DNA of 20,241 nucleotides from Silene noctiflora (lineage: Eukaryota > Streptophyta > Magnoliopsida > Caryophyllales > Caryophyllaceae): NCBI GenBank assembly GCA_009801015.1, contig VHZZ01000014.1:479586-499826 (forward strand), given 5' to 3'. The translations under genes and the position numbers were made by a program. Shown one piece after another: positions 1-8,516 of the stretch. Below the pieces are notes generated by a model that did no database searches, was not told the DNA's origin, and saw nothing but the letters and a program-made list of their open reading frames with translations. Every line of letters starts with the position of its first letter. Position 1 is the first letter of the stretch.

Positions 1-1561
1 CTGAGACTGTCATTTTCTGCAGGTAAAATTCTGAGTGACAATGATACCTAGTCATTCTGTCAGTTCCAATCAGTGTAAGGATAGTTCAGAATCTTCAGCT
101 CCAAACTAAAACATTGAAGCTAGCCTGCAGAAGGACAAGTTTTACAATCCCATATTGTTCAAGTTTCAAACAAACATTCTTTATTTTCCCANTTTTCAAA
201 CAATCACCTCATTATTGTACACGCGATACTCCACAAAATACATCCAAATCGCCCTCTTAGCGAGAGTGGTCCTAAATTTATCTTTTGTTCTCGCAAACAT
301 TGTGTCACATCCAAACAGACCCATGTAGAAAATATAAAGAAGTTCATAAACACCACATTACGAAAATAGCTCCGAGAATTACACTAANTGATCATTACAA
401 CATAGAAAATATGTATAATCTACTGAGTCAACATGTCACATATATGAGTTGGGGCCTTGGGGGTCCGTCAATAACACTATACCTTAGAAAACGTCTCAAA
501 TAAGTCGTGATATAAATTGTTCGATTATCGTTTTTAGTTGGGACCGATTTTATCATAAAATTTTCAGATATTATGATTAAATTTATCCGTAATCACCCGT
601 TTAAGCTATATCCATCTAATTATAAAGAACCTAAGATGATCTGCATCAGAATTTCAAAGCATCAATATAGTAATCACCACTTTATAGAAAAAGTATTACT
701 CAATTTCAAGTACTCAGTAGAATGATGTGCTTTGCTTCATCTTCAAGCAAAGCTGCAAAGGCATACCACTTCCCTCCATATTGCTTTCCCTACTCTTTTA
801 AATCCCTTTAATTATAATTATGTTAATAATAATAATAACTAAAGAAACAATAAGAATAATATAATACGGAGTATTGGCCATCATTGCTGGTGAGAACAAT
901 GTTACAGCAAGGAGTTAATATCAGTGGCGGGACATGGGATTAATTCAAGTATTCAACCCCTAGACCTCCTGAACAATATTTAATATTGAATATATATTAT
1001 AGAAGAACCAATATGACAAGTAACATCCTACGAGAACAAAGCTAATTAGCAAAAGATAGTATCCCATGCTCCTGATACCCAAAGGACAGCGACTTTCTAC
1101 TCTCCGGTTCAAGATTATATGATAGAATGAAGCAAAATTACTCACTAAATTGGTTGTGCATCTATTTATCCTGAAGTATAAAAGTCATCTGACGCAATTT
1201 ATATGCATTTTGGATTATCAGTCAATTGGAAACAACCACTTTCTGTTGCTAAGACCGGGCCAATGCTGCTTAAATCTAACCCTCTATCTCACCATTGCGA
1301 GAAGCCTTTGAAGCTATGGTAATGTTGTTGCTGCACGTAGGACGACGGCCAAGCCACTGCGGCTAATCATGTGACGATTATGAGCAAGGGCAAAAGTTGA
1401 GAATAATGAAAAGGAGGGCACACCATAACCCTGCACTTTCAAATCTATATGATTTCACTGAATAAAACTAGTAAAAAAATGAAGCAAATCCCCTTTTGTT
1501 GTCCTGAGAAAAGCTGAAAAGGAGCTTACTCACATTTTTCCTTCCCTTCTAAAGAGAGCCA
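1..1561. other. AT-rich upstream region without a supported gene
   Basis: No long reading frame with protein-like composition and no recognisable RNA gene is visible. Two ambiguous bases occur near 192 and 387, so the short frame crossing the second one cannot be trusted. The stretch is presumably distal promoter or intergenic DNA for the MCTP gene that starts at 1948; I could not pick out a convincing TATA box or transcription start. Confidence 0.5.
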
Positions 1562-1617
1562 ATGGGTTATTCAACTCAGACTTCGAGATTCTTTGCTTAT
1601 GGTAGCCCTTTTCATGG

Positions 1618-1689
1618 GTATAACTTCCTTGCTTGTTAACTGAGTTACATCTCTCTCAAGCATTATCGATTCCTCGTAGCTTCTTTCAG
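1618..1689 (+). other. Candidate 5'UTR intron of the MCTP gene
   Basis: The 72-nt stretch begins GTATAAC and ends TTCTTTCAG after a T/C-rich tract, and contains a possible branch-point context (TTAACTGAG). The strong 3' splice site at 1688-1689 is the best evidence; the donor at 1618 is weaker, and another GT lies near 1601. Leader introns are common in plant MCTP genes, so this is plausible, but nothing in the sequence proves transcription. If real, the leader exon runs from 1690 to 1947. Confidence 0.35.
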
Positions 1690-1717
1690 GAGCAACACCA
1701 CAAAGTTAAAAGGAACC

Positions 1718-1888
1718 ATGAAACTGGAGCAGTGTCCCACATTCACTCATAACCTTATACTGAAGCAAAAGGAAGTACTATCACCCACACTAAATTTCAT
1801 CCAAGATAAACTTCATAACCAGAGAGGTGCACACGAAACCTCAAAAAATCCCTCGACACAGGTTCGTTTGAGAAAGGGGAAAACGTAA
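1718..1888 (+). promoter_or_regulatory. Candidate upstream ORF in the MCTP leader
   Basis: An ATG at 1718 opens a 56-codon frame that stops with TAA at 1886-1888, 59 nt before the MCTP start codon. It lies wholly inside the presumed leader. If the candidate intron 1618-1689 is removed, an earlier ATG at 1562 joins this same frame and lengthens it to 84 codons. The peptide (it begins MKLEQCPTF) resembles nothing I know. It may lower MCTP translation or be chance. Confidence 0.25.
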
Positions 1889-1947
1889 GAAAAATCAAAA
1901 TACATCCGAGATTCCCACTACAAAAATCAAAATCTTAGCTAGCCAAC

Positions 1948-4380
1948 ATGTACATAACACCAAGAAGCAGAACTGCCATGAACCATAGTACTCAACGAGG
2001 CCCACCAAACAACGAAGATGACTACAAATTGAAGGACGCCGAACCTCAACTAGGTGACCGGTGGGCTAATGGAGGCGCTTATGGTGGAAGAGGGTGGATG
2101 AATGGAGGAGAAAAAATTAGTGGCACATTTGATCTAGTTGAACATACTCACTACCTCTATGTTCGAGTGGTTAAAGCCAGAGATCTTCCTGCGAGCGGTG
2201 TCTCAGGGAGCTGTGATCCTTATGTTGAAGTCAAGCTTGGGAATTACAAAGGAAGGACCAAACAGTACGAGAACAAAAGGAATCCAGAGTGGAATCAGGT
2301 TTTTGCTTTCTCAAAAGATCGCATTCAGGCATCCACCTTGGAGGTCTTTATGAAGGAGAGGGAAATGGTGGGCAGGGACGAATACATAGGGAGAGTGGTG
2401 TTTGATCTAAACGAAGTTCCAAACAGGGTCCCACCTGATAGCCCATTGGCCCCACAATGGTATAGATTGGAGGACCGGAGAGGGCACGGGAAGGTGATGG
2501 GGGAGATCATGCTGGCTATTTGGATGGGAACGCAAGCTGATGAAGCCTTTCCGGAAGCGTGGCACACAGACACGGCCTTCGTCCAAGGCGAGGGGGTTTT
2601 TAGCATCCGATCAAAGGTTTACATGACCCCAAAATTATGGTACTTGAGGGTGAATGTGATCGAAGCTCAAGATGTGATCCCAAATGACGTAAGCAGACCT
2701 CCTGAAATTTTTGCAAAAGTCCATGTTGGGAACCAAGTTATGAGAACTAAGGTAAGTCCTCCAAATACAATGAACCCACTTTGGAATGAGGATCTGGTAT
2801 TTGTAGTTGCTGAGCCATTTGAGGAGCAGTTAGTCTTAACCATCGAAGACCATGTCCACCCAGCAAAAGACGATGTACTGGGCAAGACAATATTACCGGT
2901 CAATGCCTTTGAAAAGCGGCTAGATCATCGTCCAGTTCAGTCTCGATGGTTCAACCTGGAGAAATTTGGGTTTGGAATCATGGAGTCTGATTCGAGAAAG
3001 GAGCTCAAATTTTCCAGTAAAGTCCACCTAAGAATTTGCCTCGAAGGCGGATATCATGTTTTAGATGAATCGACGATGTATGTCAGTGATACACGCCCAA
3101 CATCACGTCAACTTTGGAAACCTCCTGTCGGAGTTTTGGAAGTGGGAATTTTAGGTGCACATGGCCTACCTCCCAGGAAAACCAAAGATGGAAGAGGCAC
3201 CACAGATGCATACTGTGTAGCAAAATACGGTCAGAAATGGATTCGCACGAGAACCATTCTAGATTCTTTTGCTCCGAAATGGAACGAGCAATATACATGG
3301 GAAGTTTATGACCCATGTACAGTAATAACCTTAGGAGTATTTGACAATTGCCACTTAGGTGGAGCCGAAAAGCAAGGAAGTGGGGCTAGTTCAGTCAGAG
3401 ATTCAAGAATCGGAAAGGTAAGAATAAGGCTATCGACACTAGAGTCTCATCGAGTTTATGCCAATTCTTATCCGCTCCTTATTCTGCACCCAAGTGGGGT
3501 GAAGAAGATGGGTGAACTACAACTCGCAGTCAGATTCACCAGTCTCTCCCTAGCCAACATGATCTATTTATATGGCCACCCCTTACTCCCCAAAATGCAC
3601 TACCTCCACCCTTTCACCGTAAACCAATTAGACAGCCTAAGATTCCAGGCCATGAACATAGTGGCAACAAGACTAGGAAGAGCGGAACCACCCTTAAGAA
3701 AGGAGGTTGTGGAGTACATGTTGGATGTGGATTCCCACCTATGGAGTATGAGGAGAAGCAAAGCTAATTTCTTCAGGATCATGTCGATTTTGTCAGGAAT
3801 GATATCAGTAAGCCGTTGGTTTGGTGATGTTTGCAATTGGAAAAATTCCATTACTTCAGTGCTAGTTCACATTCTCTTTTTGATATTGATATGGTATCCA
3901 GAACTAATACTTCCCACTATGTGCCTCTATATGTTCTTCATTGGATTATGGAACTATAGATACCGACCACGGTACCCACCCCATATGGATATCAAACTCT
4001 CATGGGCAGAGGCAGTACATCCGGATGAACTAGATGAAGAATTCGACACATTTCCTACGTCAAGGCAGCATGAAATTGTGAGGATGAGATATGATCGGCT
4101 TAGAAGTGTGGCTGGAAGGATCCAGACTGTCGTCGGTGACATAGCAACTCAAGGGGAGAGATTTCAGTCCCTGTTAAGCTGGCGAGATCCGAGAGCTACA
4201 AGCCTATTTATAATGTTTTGCCTATTTGCAGCAGTGCTGCTGTATATGACTCCATTTAGACTACTTACTATGGTAGCAGGGTTGTACACACTCCGTCATC
4301 CACGTTTCAGGAGCAAGCTGCCTTCAGTACCAAGCAACTTTTTCAAAAGATTGCCTTCACGAGCTGACAGTTTGCTTTAA
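1948..4380 (+). CDS. Multiple C2 domain and transmembrane region protein (MCTP), FTIP-like
   Basis: A complete intronless 810-residue member of the plant MCTP family, three-C2 (FTIP1/MCTP3/4-like) form. Domains: C2A about 69-172, C2B about 229-336, C2C about 395-512, then the plant-specific PRT_C region about 600-810 with two hydrophobic hairpins (about 636-667 and 751-780). The family signatures WNQVFAFSKD, NPLWNEDLVFV and the C-terminal end LPSRADSLL are all visible. Family members are ER-anchored proteins that tether ER to plasma membrane, often at plasmodesmata, and some help move FT or homeodomain proteins between cells; which cargo applies here cannot be told. In C2A the third acidic loop reads KEREMVGRDEY, with Glu (137, 139) where Asp is usual, so calcium binding there may be weaker. 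The start at 1948 has A at -3; Met11 (1978) is an equally plausible start. Length is normal and there is no break. Confidence 0.95.
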   Translation: MYITPRSRTAMNHSTQRGPPNNEDDYKLKDAEPQLGDRWANGGAYGGRGWMNGGEKISGTFDLVEHTHYLYVRVVKARDLPASGVSGSCDPYVEVKLGNYKGRTKQYENKRNPEWNQVFAFSKDRIQASTLEVFMKEREMVGRDEYIGRVVFDLNEVPNRVPPDSPLAPQWYRLEDRRGHGKVMGEIMLAIWMGTQADEAFPEAWHTDTAFVQGEGVFSIRSKVYMTPKLWYLRVNVIEAQDVIPNDVSRPPEIFAKVHVGNQVMRTKVSPPNTMNPLWNEDLVFVVAEPFEEQLVLTIEDHVHPAKDDVLGKTILPVNAFEKRLDHRPVQSRWFNLEKFGFGIMESDSRKELKFSSKVHLRICLEGGYHVLDESTMYVSDTRPTSRQLWKPPVGVLEVGILGAHGLPPRKTKDGRGTTDAYCVAKYGQKWIRTRTILDSFAPKWNEQYTWEVYDPCTVITLGVFDNCHLGGAEKQGSGASSVRDSRIGKVRIRLSTLESHRVYANSYPLLILHPSGVKKMGELQLAVRFTSLSLANMIYLYGHPLLPKMHYLHPFTVNQLDSLRFQAMNIVATRLGRAEPPLRKEVVEYMLDVDSHLWSMRRSKANFFRIMSILSGMISVSRWFGDVCNWKNSITSVLVHILFLILIWYPELILPTMCLYMFFIGLWNYRYRPRYPPHMDIKLSWAEAVHPDELDEEFDTFPTSRQHEIVRMRYDRLRSVAGRIQTVVGDIATQGERFQSLLSWRDPRATSLFIMFCLFAAVLLYMTPFRLLTMVAGLYTLRHPRFRSKLPSVPSNFFKRLPSRADSLL

Positions 4381-5181
4381 TAACATCTCTGTACTTACTA
4401 GTTAGATGATGGATACATCTTTAAGAGAATGTGTTTGACTACAAATAGGCTCTTAGATTGTTTCATTGTTTCTCAGTGAAAGGTTCATGTAATTTCTTAT
4501 GTTAAAAGAGATAGGTTGCTCCTTTCTTCATTATCCGTATTTTTATGCTAAACAGTCATGTATTCTGTTATTAGCGCGAAAGTTGGAGAAATTTTTTTAT
4601 CTATAAGAAAGATGTCGGATAAAATGAAACCACGTGACATTTCTAACATAATTGTACAGGGAAGAAAAGATAGGCAATGTTCACCTGGGTATGGGTATGC
4701 ACAACGGTGACAGGCAACGTTAGACATTACTCGATGAGTCGATTCTCAATCCTCCCTGCAATCACATAACCAGATCCTCCCTGCATTATTAACAGAGAAG
4801 ATCTTTAATGCTTGCATGATGTCGACACAAGTGATAGTAGTATGGTAGTAGATCTTGGGCAAGTCAAAATTAAATCAAAATTCAAAAGAAATATTCTAAG
4901 CATCAAACAAGAAAAGTGGGGATGCATAATCAAGGGCTAGTCTCAAAAAATCCCCAAGTTTTGAAGAACACAAACCGTTTTTAGCTTAAGAAGATTTGAT
5001 ACTCTGGACTCGCCAGAAAGTGAATTTCATATTGGAAAATGAGTTAGAAATGCCGAGTGATACTCAAAACTCAGTACCAGGCTATCACATAACAATTTCA
5101 AATTTTAGTTCATGTACATGGGGCTTACATTGTGCACATGCAAGCTAAGAGTGATACTGAGTTTTAGCACAACGTTACAAT
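4381..5181. other. MCTP 3' end and intergenic spacer
   Basis: The first 150-200 bases should be the MCTP 3'UTR; they are T-rich, but no canonical AATAAA is seen. The rest is the spacer between two convergent genes, where the MCTP and PPR transcripts run towards each other. A short direct repeat of ATCCTCCCTGCA occurs twice at about 4750-4785. No other feature is supported. Confidence 0.5.
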
Positions 5182-5325
5182 TCAAAGAATATGACTATGA
5201 CCGATCTCCCTAATCACTTTTCGTGCTGCGGCCATTTCTCTGTAATGCATAGACAATTCACAGTCTCCGACTTGAGAATAAAAACCTGATACTTGCAGCC
5301 AAGCTACAGGAGTGAGCTCCACATA
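5182..5325 (-). pseudogene. Broken E-domain remnant of the PPR gene
   Basis: Beyond the PPR stop codon (5326-5328) the minus strand still encodes recognisable E-domain pieces in other frames. From about 5340 to 5307 a +1 frame reads VEDSSMWSSLL and then meets TAG (5304-5306). From 5310 to 5185 a third frame reads PVAWLQVSGFYSQVGD and later AAARKVIREIGHS, ending at TGA (5182-5184). In intact relatives some 25 residues (the RSCRVH...GRRAA part) lie between SSLL and PVAWLQ; here they are missing and the join is at CTCCTGTAG. This indicates one small frame change plus a deletion, or assembly errors. Confidence 0.7.
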
Positions 5326-7101
5326 CTAGAGTCTTCTACCATCATTTACCAGTGGCATCCTCATCAACTCTTCGGCTTCAGATACCAACCCTGCACGACT
5401 TAAGAGATCGATCATGCACGCATAATGCCTTCTATCTGGGTCAATACCGTGTTGTATTCTCATTGAATTGAAAATCGATCTTCCTTCCTCAATCAATCCA
5501 GAATGGTTACACCCTGTCAATACAGTAAGAAATGTCACGCTGTCAGGCTTTAAACCCTCTTGAATCATCCCTCCAAGCAATTTCAGGCATTCTCTTCCTA
5601 ATCCAATCCAAGCATACCCATTTATGACAGACGTATAGCAGACGATATTTCGTGACACAAGACCCTCAAAAACCTGTCTTGCATAATCCATCTGACCCAA
5701 TTTAGAATAGGAATCAATTAATGAGCATGAGACCACATCGTGAGCTAAAATTCCAGATTTAATAGCGGAAAAATGCAGCTCATTGCATCTCAATAAGCTC
5801 CCAATAGAAGATCTTGGCAAAGCTTTCAGAGTGGCAGACAAAGAGACTTCGTCAAATTCACCTTCCTCATTAGCCATGAATTTAAACAAGTCAACCACCT
5901 CATCAAATAACTTACAATGTAACATAGATGTCATTACAGCATTGCAGCACTCCCTTGTTCTATCAGAACAGTCATACACATCCATGGCGCTCCCGATTTC
6001 ATAACTTTTACCATACATGTCAATCAAAGCAGACTGAACATGAACGTCCCCAAAGTCAAAACCCTGTTTCACTATCAAACCATGCATTTGTCTTCCAACA
6101 AAAAGGTTCTTGCTTGTGCTACATGAATTTAATGTCGCCACTATAGACCGCACAGATGGCCTCATGTCCCACAATCGCATCCTCCCAAAGCATTCTAGGG
6201 TATCAGATAACAACCCATTGTCAGCATATGCAGTAATGATCGAGTTCCACGAAATAACATTCTCAGGAGGGATTACTTCAAATGAGCTCTGAGCATCGTC
6301 CAACCTCCCATACGCGGAATAAAAATCGACTAAAGCATTAGCTACAAAATGATTGGAACTAACCAACCCAGCCTTTAAAGCATGGCAATGCAACTGTTCT
6401 CCTTCACTCACAAATTTCCCATTACAACAACTCTTAAGTAGATAACACAACATAAGATCATTCAGCAAAAACCCATCGGATTTCACTCTCGAAAACGCTC
6501 CCACAACCTCATTCCACATACCCAACTCACAAAATCCTCTCATAACCAAATTCCAAACAGCAACATTTCTTTCAGGCATATGATTCAACACACTCAACAC
6601 ATCATCCACATACCCCATTTTCATATAGAGGTCCACAATCGAGCTACCAATATACAAATTCTCATCTAACCCACATAAAATCACTCTACAATGAACTTGA
6701 ACACCCACAAAATAAAACCCATTATTACTACAAATGCTCAAAACAGACGAAAATGTCGATGCGCTTTCTCTAATACCATGAACCACCATTTCAGCGTATA
6801 AATTGATAGCTTTGGTGGGCATTCGGCGTTTACACCCAGAAATTAGCAAGTTCCAAGAGACAGCATCTCGAATTGACATTTCATCAAACACCTGGTGTGC
6901 ACGAGCTAAATTGCCTGATTTTATGTAACCATCTATGGCTCGATTGTAGGAGAAGATTGTGTCAGATGGGTTAGACTTATAGTAAGAATCAAGATGCAAA
7001 AAACGAAGAAGTGCATTAAACTTGAATCTTCTAAAATTTGGAAAAATTAATGTCGTAATAATGTTTTGGGTGCATGAATGTAGCAGCTTCATACGTTGCA
7101 T
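5326..7101 (-). CDS. PLS-class pentatricopeptide repeat protein, C-terminus truncated
   Basis: A 591-residue intronless PPR protein. These bind organelle RNA, each repeat reading about one base, in editing, splicing or stabilisation. The first 45 residues (MQRMKLLHSC..., Arg/Lys and hydroxyl rich, few acids) look like a mitochondrial or plastid targeting peptide. Repeats run from about residue 48 to 580; typical motifs are NRAIDGYIKSGNL, ARAHQVFDEM, DAVSWNLLISG, NVISWNSIITAYADNG, SALIDMYGK, NIVCYTSVINGYAW and HYACMIDLLSRAG. The protein stops at LMRMPLVNDGRRL, just where the E domain should begin; its remnants continue downstream in other frames, so this allele lacks E/E+ and has no DYW domain. 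It may be a recent pseudogene or a shortened functional protein. The start ATG at 7101 is followed by a second Met at codon 4, and tandem repeats begin about 23 bases upstream. Confidence 0.85.
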   Translation of the reverse strand: MQRMKLLHSCTQNIITTLIFPNFRRFKFNALLRFLHLDSYYKSNPSDTIFSYNRAIDGYIKSGNLARAHQVFDEMSIRDAVSWNLLISGCKRRMPTKAINLYAEMVVHGIRESASTFSSVLSICSNNGFYFVGVQVHCRVILCGLDENLYIGSSIVDLYMKMGYVDDVLSVLNHMPERNVAVWNLVMRGFCELGMWNEVVGAFSRVKSDGFLLNDLMLCYLLKSCCNGKFVSEGEQLHCHALKAGLVSSNHFVANALVDFYSAYGRLDDAQSSFEVIPPENVISWNSIITAYADNGLLSDTLECFGRMRLWDMRPSVRSIVATLNSCSTSKNLFVGRQMHGLIVKQGFDFGDVHVQSALIDMYGKSYEIGSAMDVYDCSDRTRECCNAVMTSMLHCKLFDEVVDLFKFMANEEGEFDEVSLSATLKALPRSSIGSLLRCNELHFSAIKSGILAHDVVSCSLIDSYSKLGQMDYARQVFEGLVSRNIVCYTSVINGYAWIGLGRECLKLLGGMIQEGLKPDSVTFLTVLTGCNHSGLIEEGRSIFNSMRIQHGIDPDRRHYACMIDLLSRAGLVSEAEELMRMPLVNDGRRL

Positions 7102-7123
7102 CGAACGTGAGTAGCATGCTTAA

Positions 7124-7488
7124 GTTGGTAGGTCGTATCACTCGTAATCTCGTATCGTATGGAATATGGATATTAAGTCGTAGGTTTGAATATTCGCTAC
7201 TCTGTACTGTATGTCGTATAGATATAATGTCTAGTTGGTTGGTCGTATCTCTCGTAATCTTGTATCGTATGGATACTAGGTCGTAGGTTTGAATATCCGC
7301 TGCTCTTTGTATTGTATGCCGTATAGATATAATGATAATGCCGACTGTGTATGCCGTATAGATATAATGTCTAGTTGGTTGGTCGTATCTCTCGTAATCT
7401 TGTATCGTATGGATACTAAGTCGTAGGTTTGAATATCCGCTGCTCTTTGTATTGTATGCCGTATAGATATAATGATAATGCCGACTGT
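7124..7488. repeat. Three-copy tandem repeat rich in CGTAT/GTCGTA
   Basis: A unit of about 105-118 bases containing GGTCGTATCTCTCGTAATCT, GTCGTAGGTTTGAATAT and GCCGTATAGATATAATG occurs at about 7124-7229, 7231-7348 and 7371-7488. Copies 2 and 3 differ at a single position (ACTAGG versus ACTAAG) and are offset by 140 bases; copy 1 is more diverged and offset by 110. The short frames on both strands here are by-products of the repetition. The array directly borders the PPR start codon, so it would form that gene's leader or promoter. Confidence 0.9.
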
Positions 7489-7713
7489 CATCTACGAAAA
7501 ATATGAAATTTTACATGGCAATATCACTATGTACATGAAGATCTTAGTCGTATTTTTTATTTTTATTTTGTGACAAACTCGAATATACGACAAAACAGTA
7601 GGAGATTCAACAAATGATGCATGGTAATTAGCTCAACCACAAGGTAAACCAGGACCAGAGTGAAGCAAACAACGATAATTTAGAGAAAATATTCAATTTA
7701 TATGTTTCGAAGA
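7489..7713. other. Spacer between the E3 ligase 3' end and the PPR upstream repeats
   Basis: AT-rich DNA with no reading frame or repeat that I can recognise. It lies between two genes transcribed in the same (minus) direction and should contain the end of the RING E3 transcript and upstream sequence of the PPR gene. Confidence 0.4.
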
Positions 7714-7717
7714 CAAA

Positions 7718-7723
7718 TTTATT
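7718..7723 (-). terminator. Candidate polyadenylation signal of the RING E3 gene
   Basis: The minus strand reads GGAATAAATTTG here, a canonical AATAAA 251 nt downstream of the E3 stop codon, giving a 3'UTR of roughly 270 nt. That is a normal length. It is the only AATAAA noted between the stop and the PPR upstream repeats; actual plant cleavage sites vary. Confidence 0.55.
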
Positions 7724-7948
7724 CCAAGCACATTTTGCATTTGCAGTTCAGCAGGTGCCAAGTAGGCTAAACATTCAAATCAAACGGTTCCATGGGGTTC
7801 ACAATCACAAATTCTTGATTAAGACGGTTCACAATAGGGGTCTGAATTTCATTCATTAACAACCTCCATAACAAGTGCATATTTCAGCAAGTATACATAC
7901 ATATCTCAGTTACTCATACGAAAATTAGTTCCCAGATGGCGAATTACC

Positions 7949-7975
7949 GACATCACAATTTCAAATTGTGATGTC
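7949..7975 (-). other. Perfect hairpin overlapping the RING E3 stop codon
   Basis: GACATCACAATTT, one base, then AAATTGTGATGTC: 13 complementary positions around a single central base. In the minus-strand mRNA the stem begins on the last two bases of the TGA stop (7974-7976) and runs into the 3'UTR; with a minimal 3-nt loop it would be a 12-bp stem. The stretch is AT-rich in the middle, but a chance perfect arm of this length is unlikely. Function unknown. Confidence 0.85.
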
Positions 7976-8516
7976 AGGATAAGTACACCTCCACGCTAGC
8001 GCTTTTCGGGATATTACAGACCGGACAAATGCCGAGGAACCCATCACATTCCTTGCAAACACACAGATGCCTACATGGCATCAGCAGAATGCATACCTCC
8101 CGAGACCGACATGCTTTGCACATCAGATGATTGTTACCTGGACCCGCAATTGATTTTCCCCGTCCACCAGCAATGGGGTGGTAATTTGCAGGGTTCATGT
8201 AAGAAGTTGCATCATCAACCTCACTGTCTCCAAACCCTTCTTTTCCTTGATCGGCCCCCTGAGAAATTGCATTCTGAAGGTTGTTTTTCAGGATATTCAC
8301 CATGGACTCATTGTACTTTGCTCGGTAATGCCAGTTTTGGGCATCAGTTGCCACCTGTTTTATCCTCTCCATGAGATCCCGGTTCCTGCTATTCAAGGTT
8401 TCTAACTCCATCTCCTTCTCTTGAAGCTTCTTGCTTACACCTTCTTCTATGGTGTTGAGGAAAGAAGCCATGTGCCTCTGCTTCAGGTCCCTCACTCCCT
8501 TTGCTAGCTGTTCTTC
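7974..8516 (-). CDS. RING E3 coding exon 3 (coiled coil, WRD, RING)
   Basis: The exon opens after TTTGAGCAG with GAAGAACAGCTAGC (EEQLAKGVRDLKQRHMASFL), which is the exact family continuation of the previous exon's DQYIKIQ. The open frame continues upstream to 8549, but those codons (SDPNLTFEQ) lie in the intron and have no family counterpart. Residues 158-337, ending at TGA 7974-7976. Confidence 0.92.
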   Translation of the reverse strand, partial: EEQLAKGVRDLKQRHMASFLNTIEEGVSKKLQEKEMELETLNSRNRDLMERIKQVATDAQNWHYRAKYNESMVNILKNNLQNAISQGADQGKEGFGDSEVDDATSYMNPANYHPIAGGRGKSIAGPGNNHLMCKACRSREVCILLMPCRHLCVCKECDGFLGICPVCNIPKSASVEVYLS

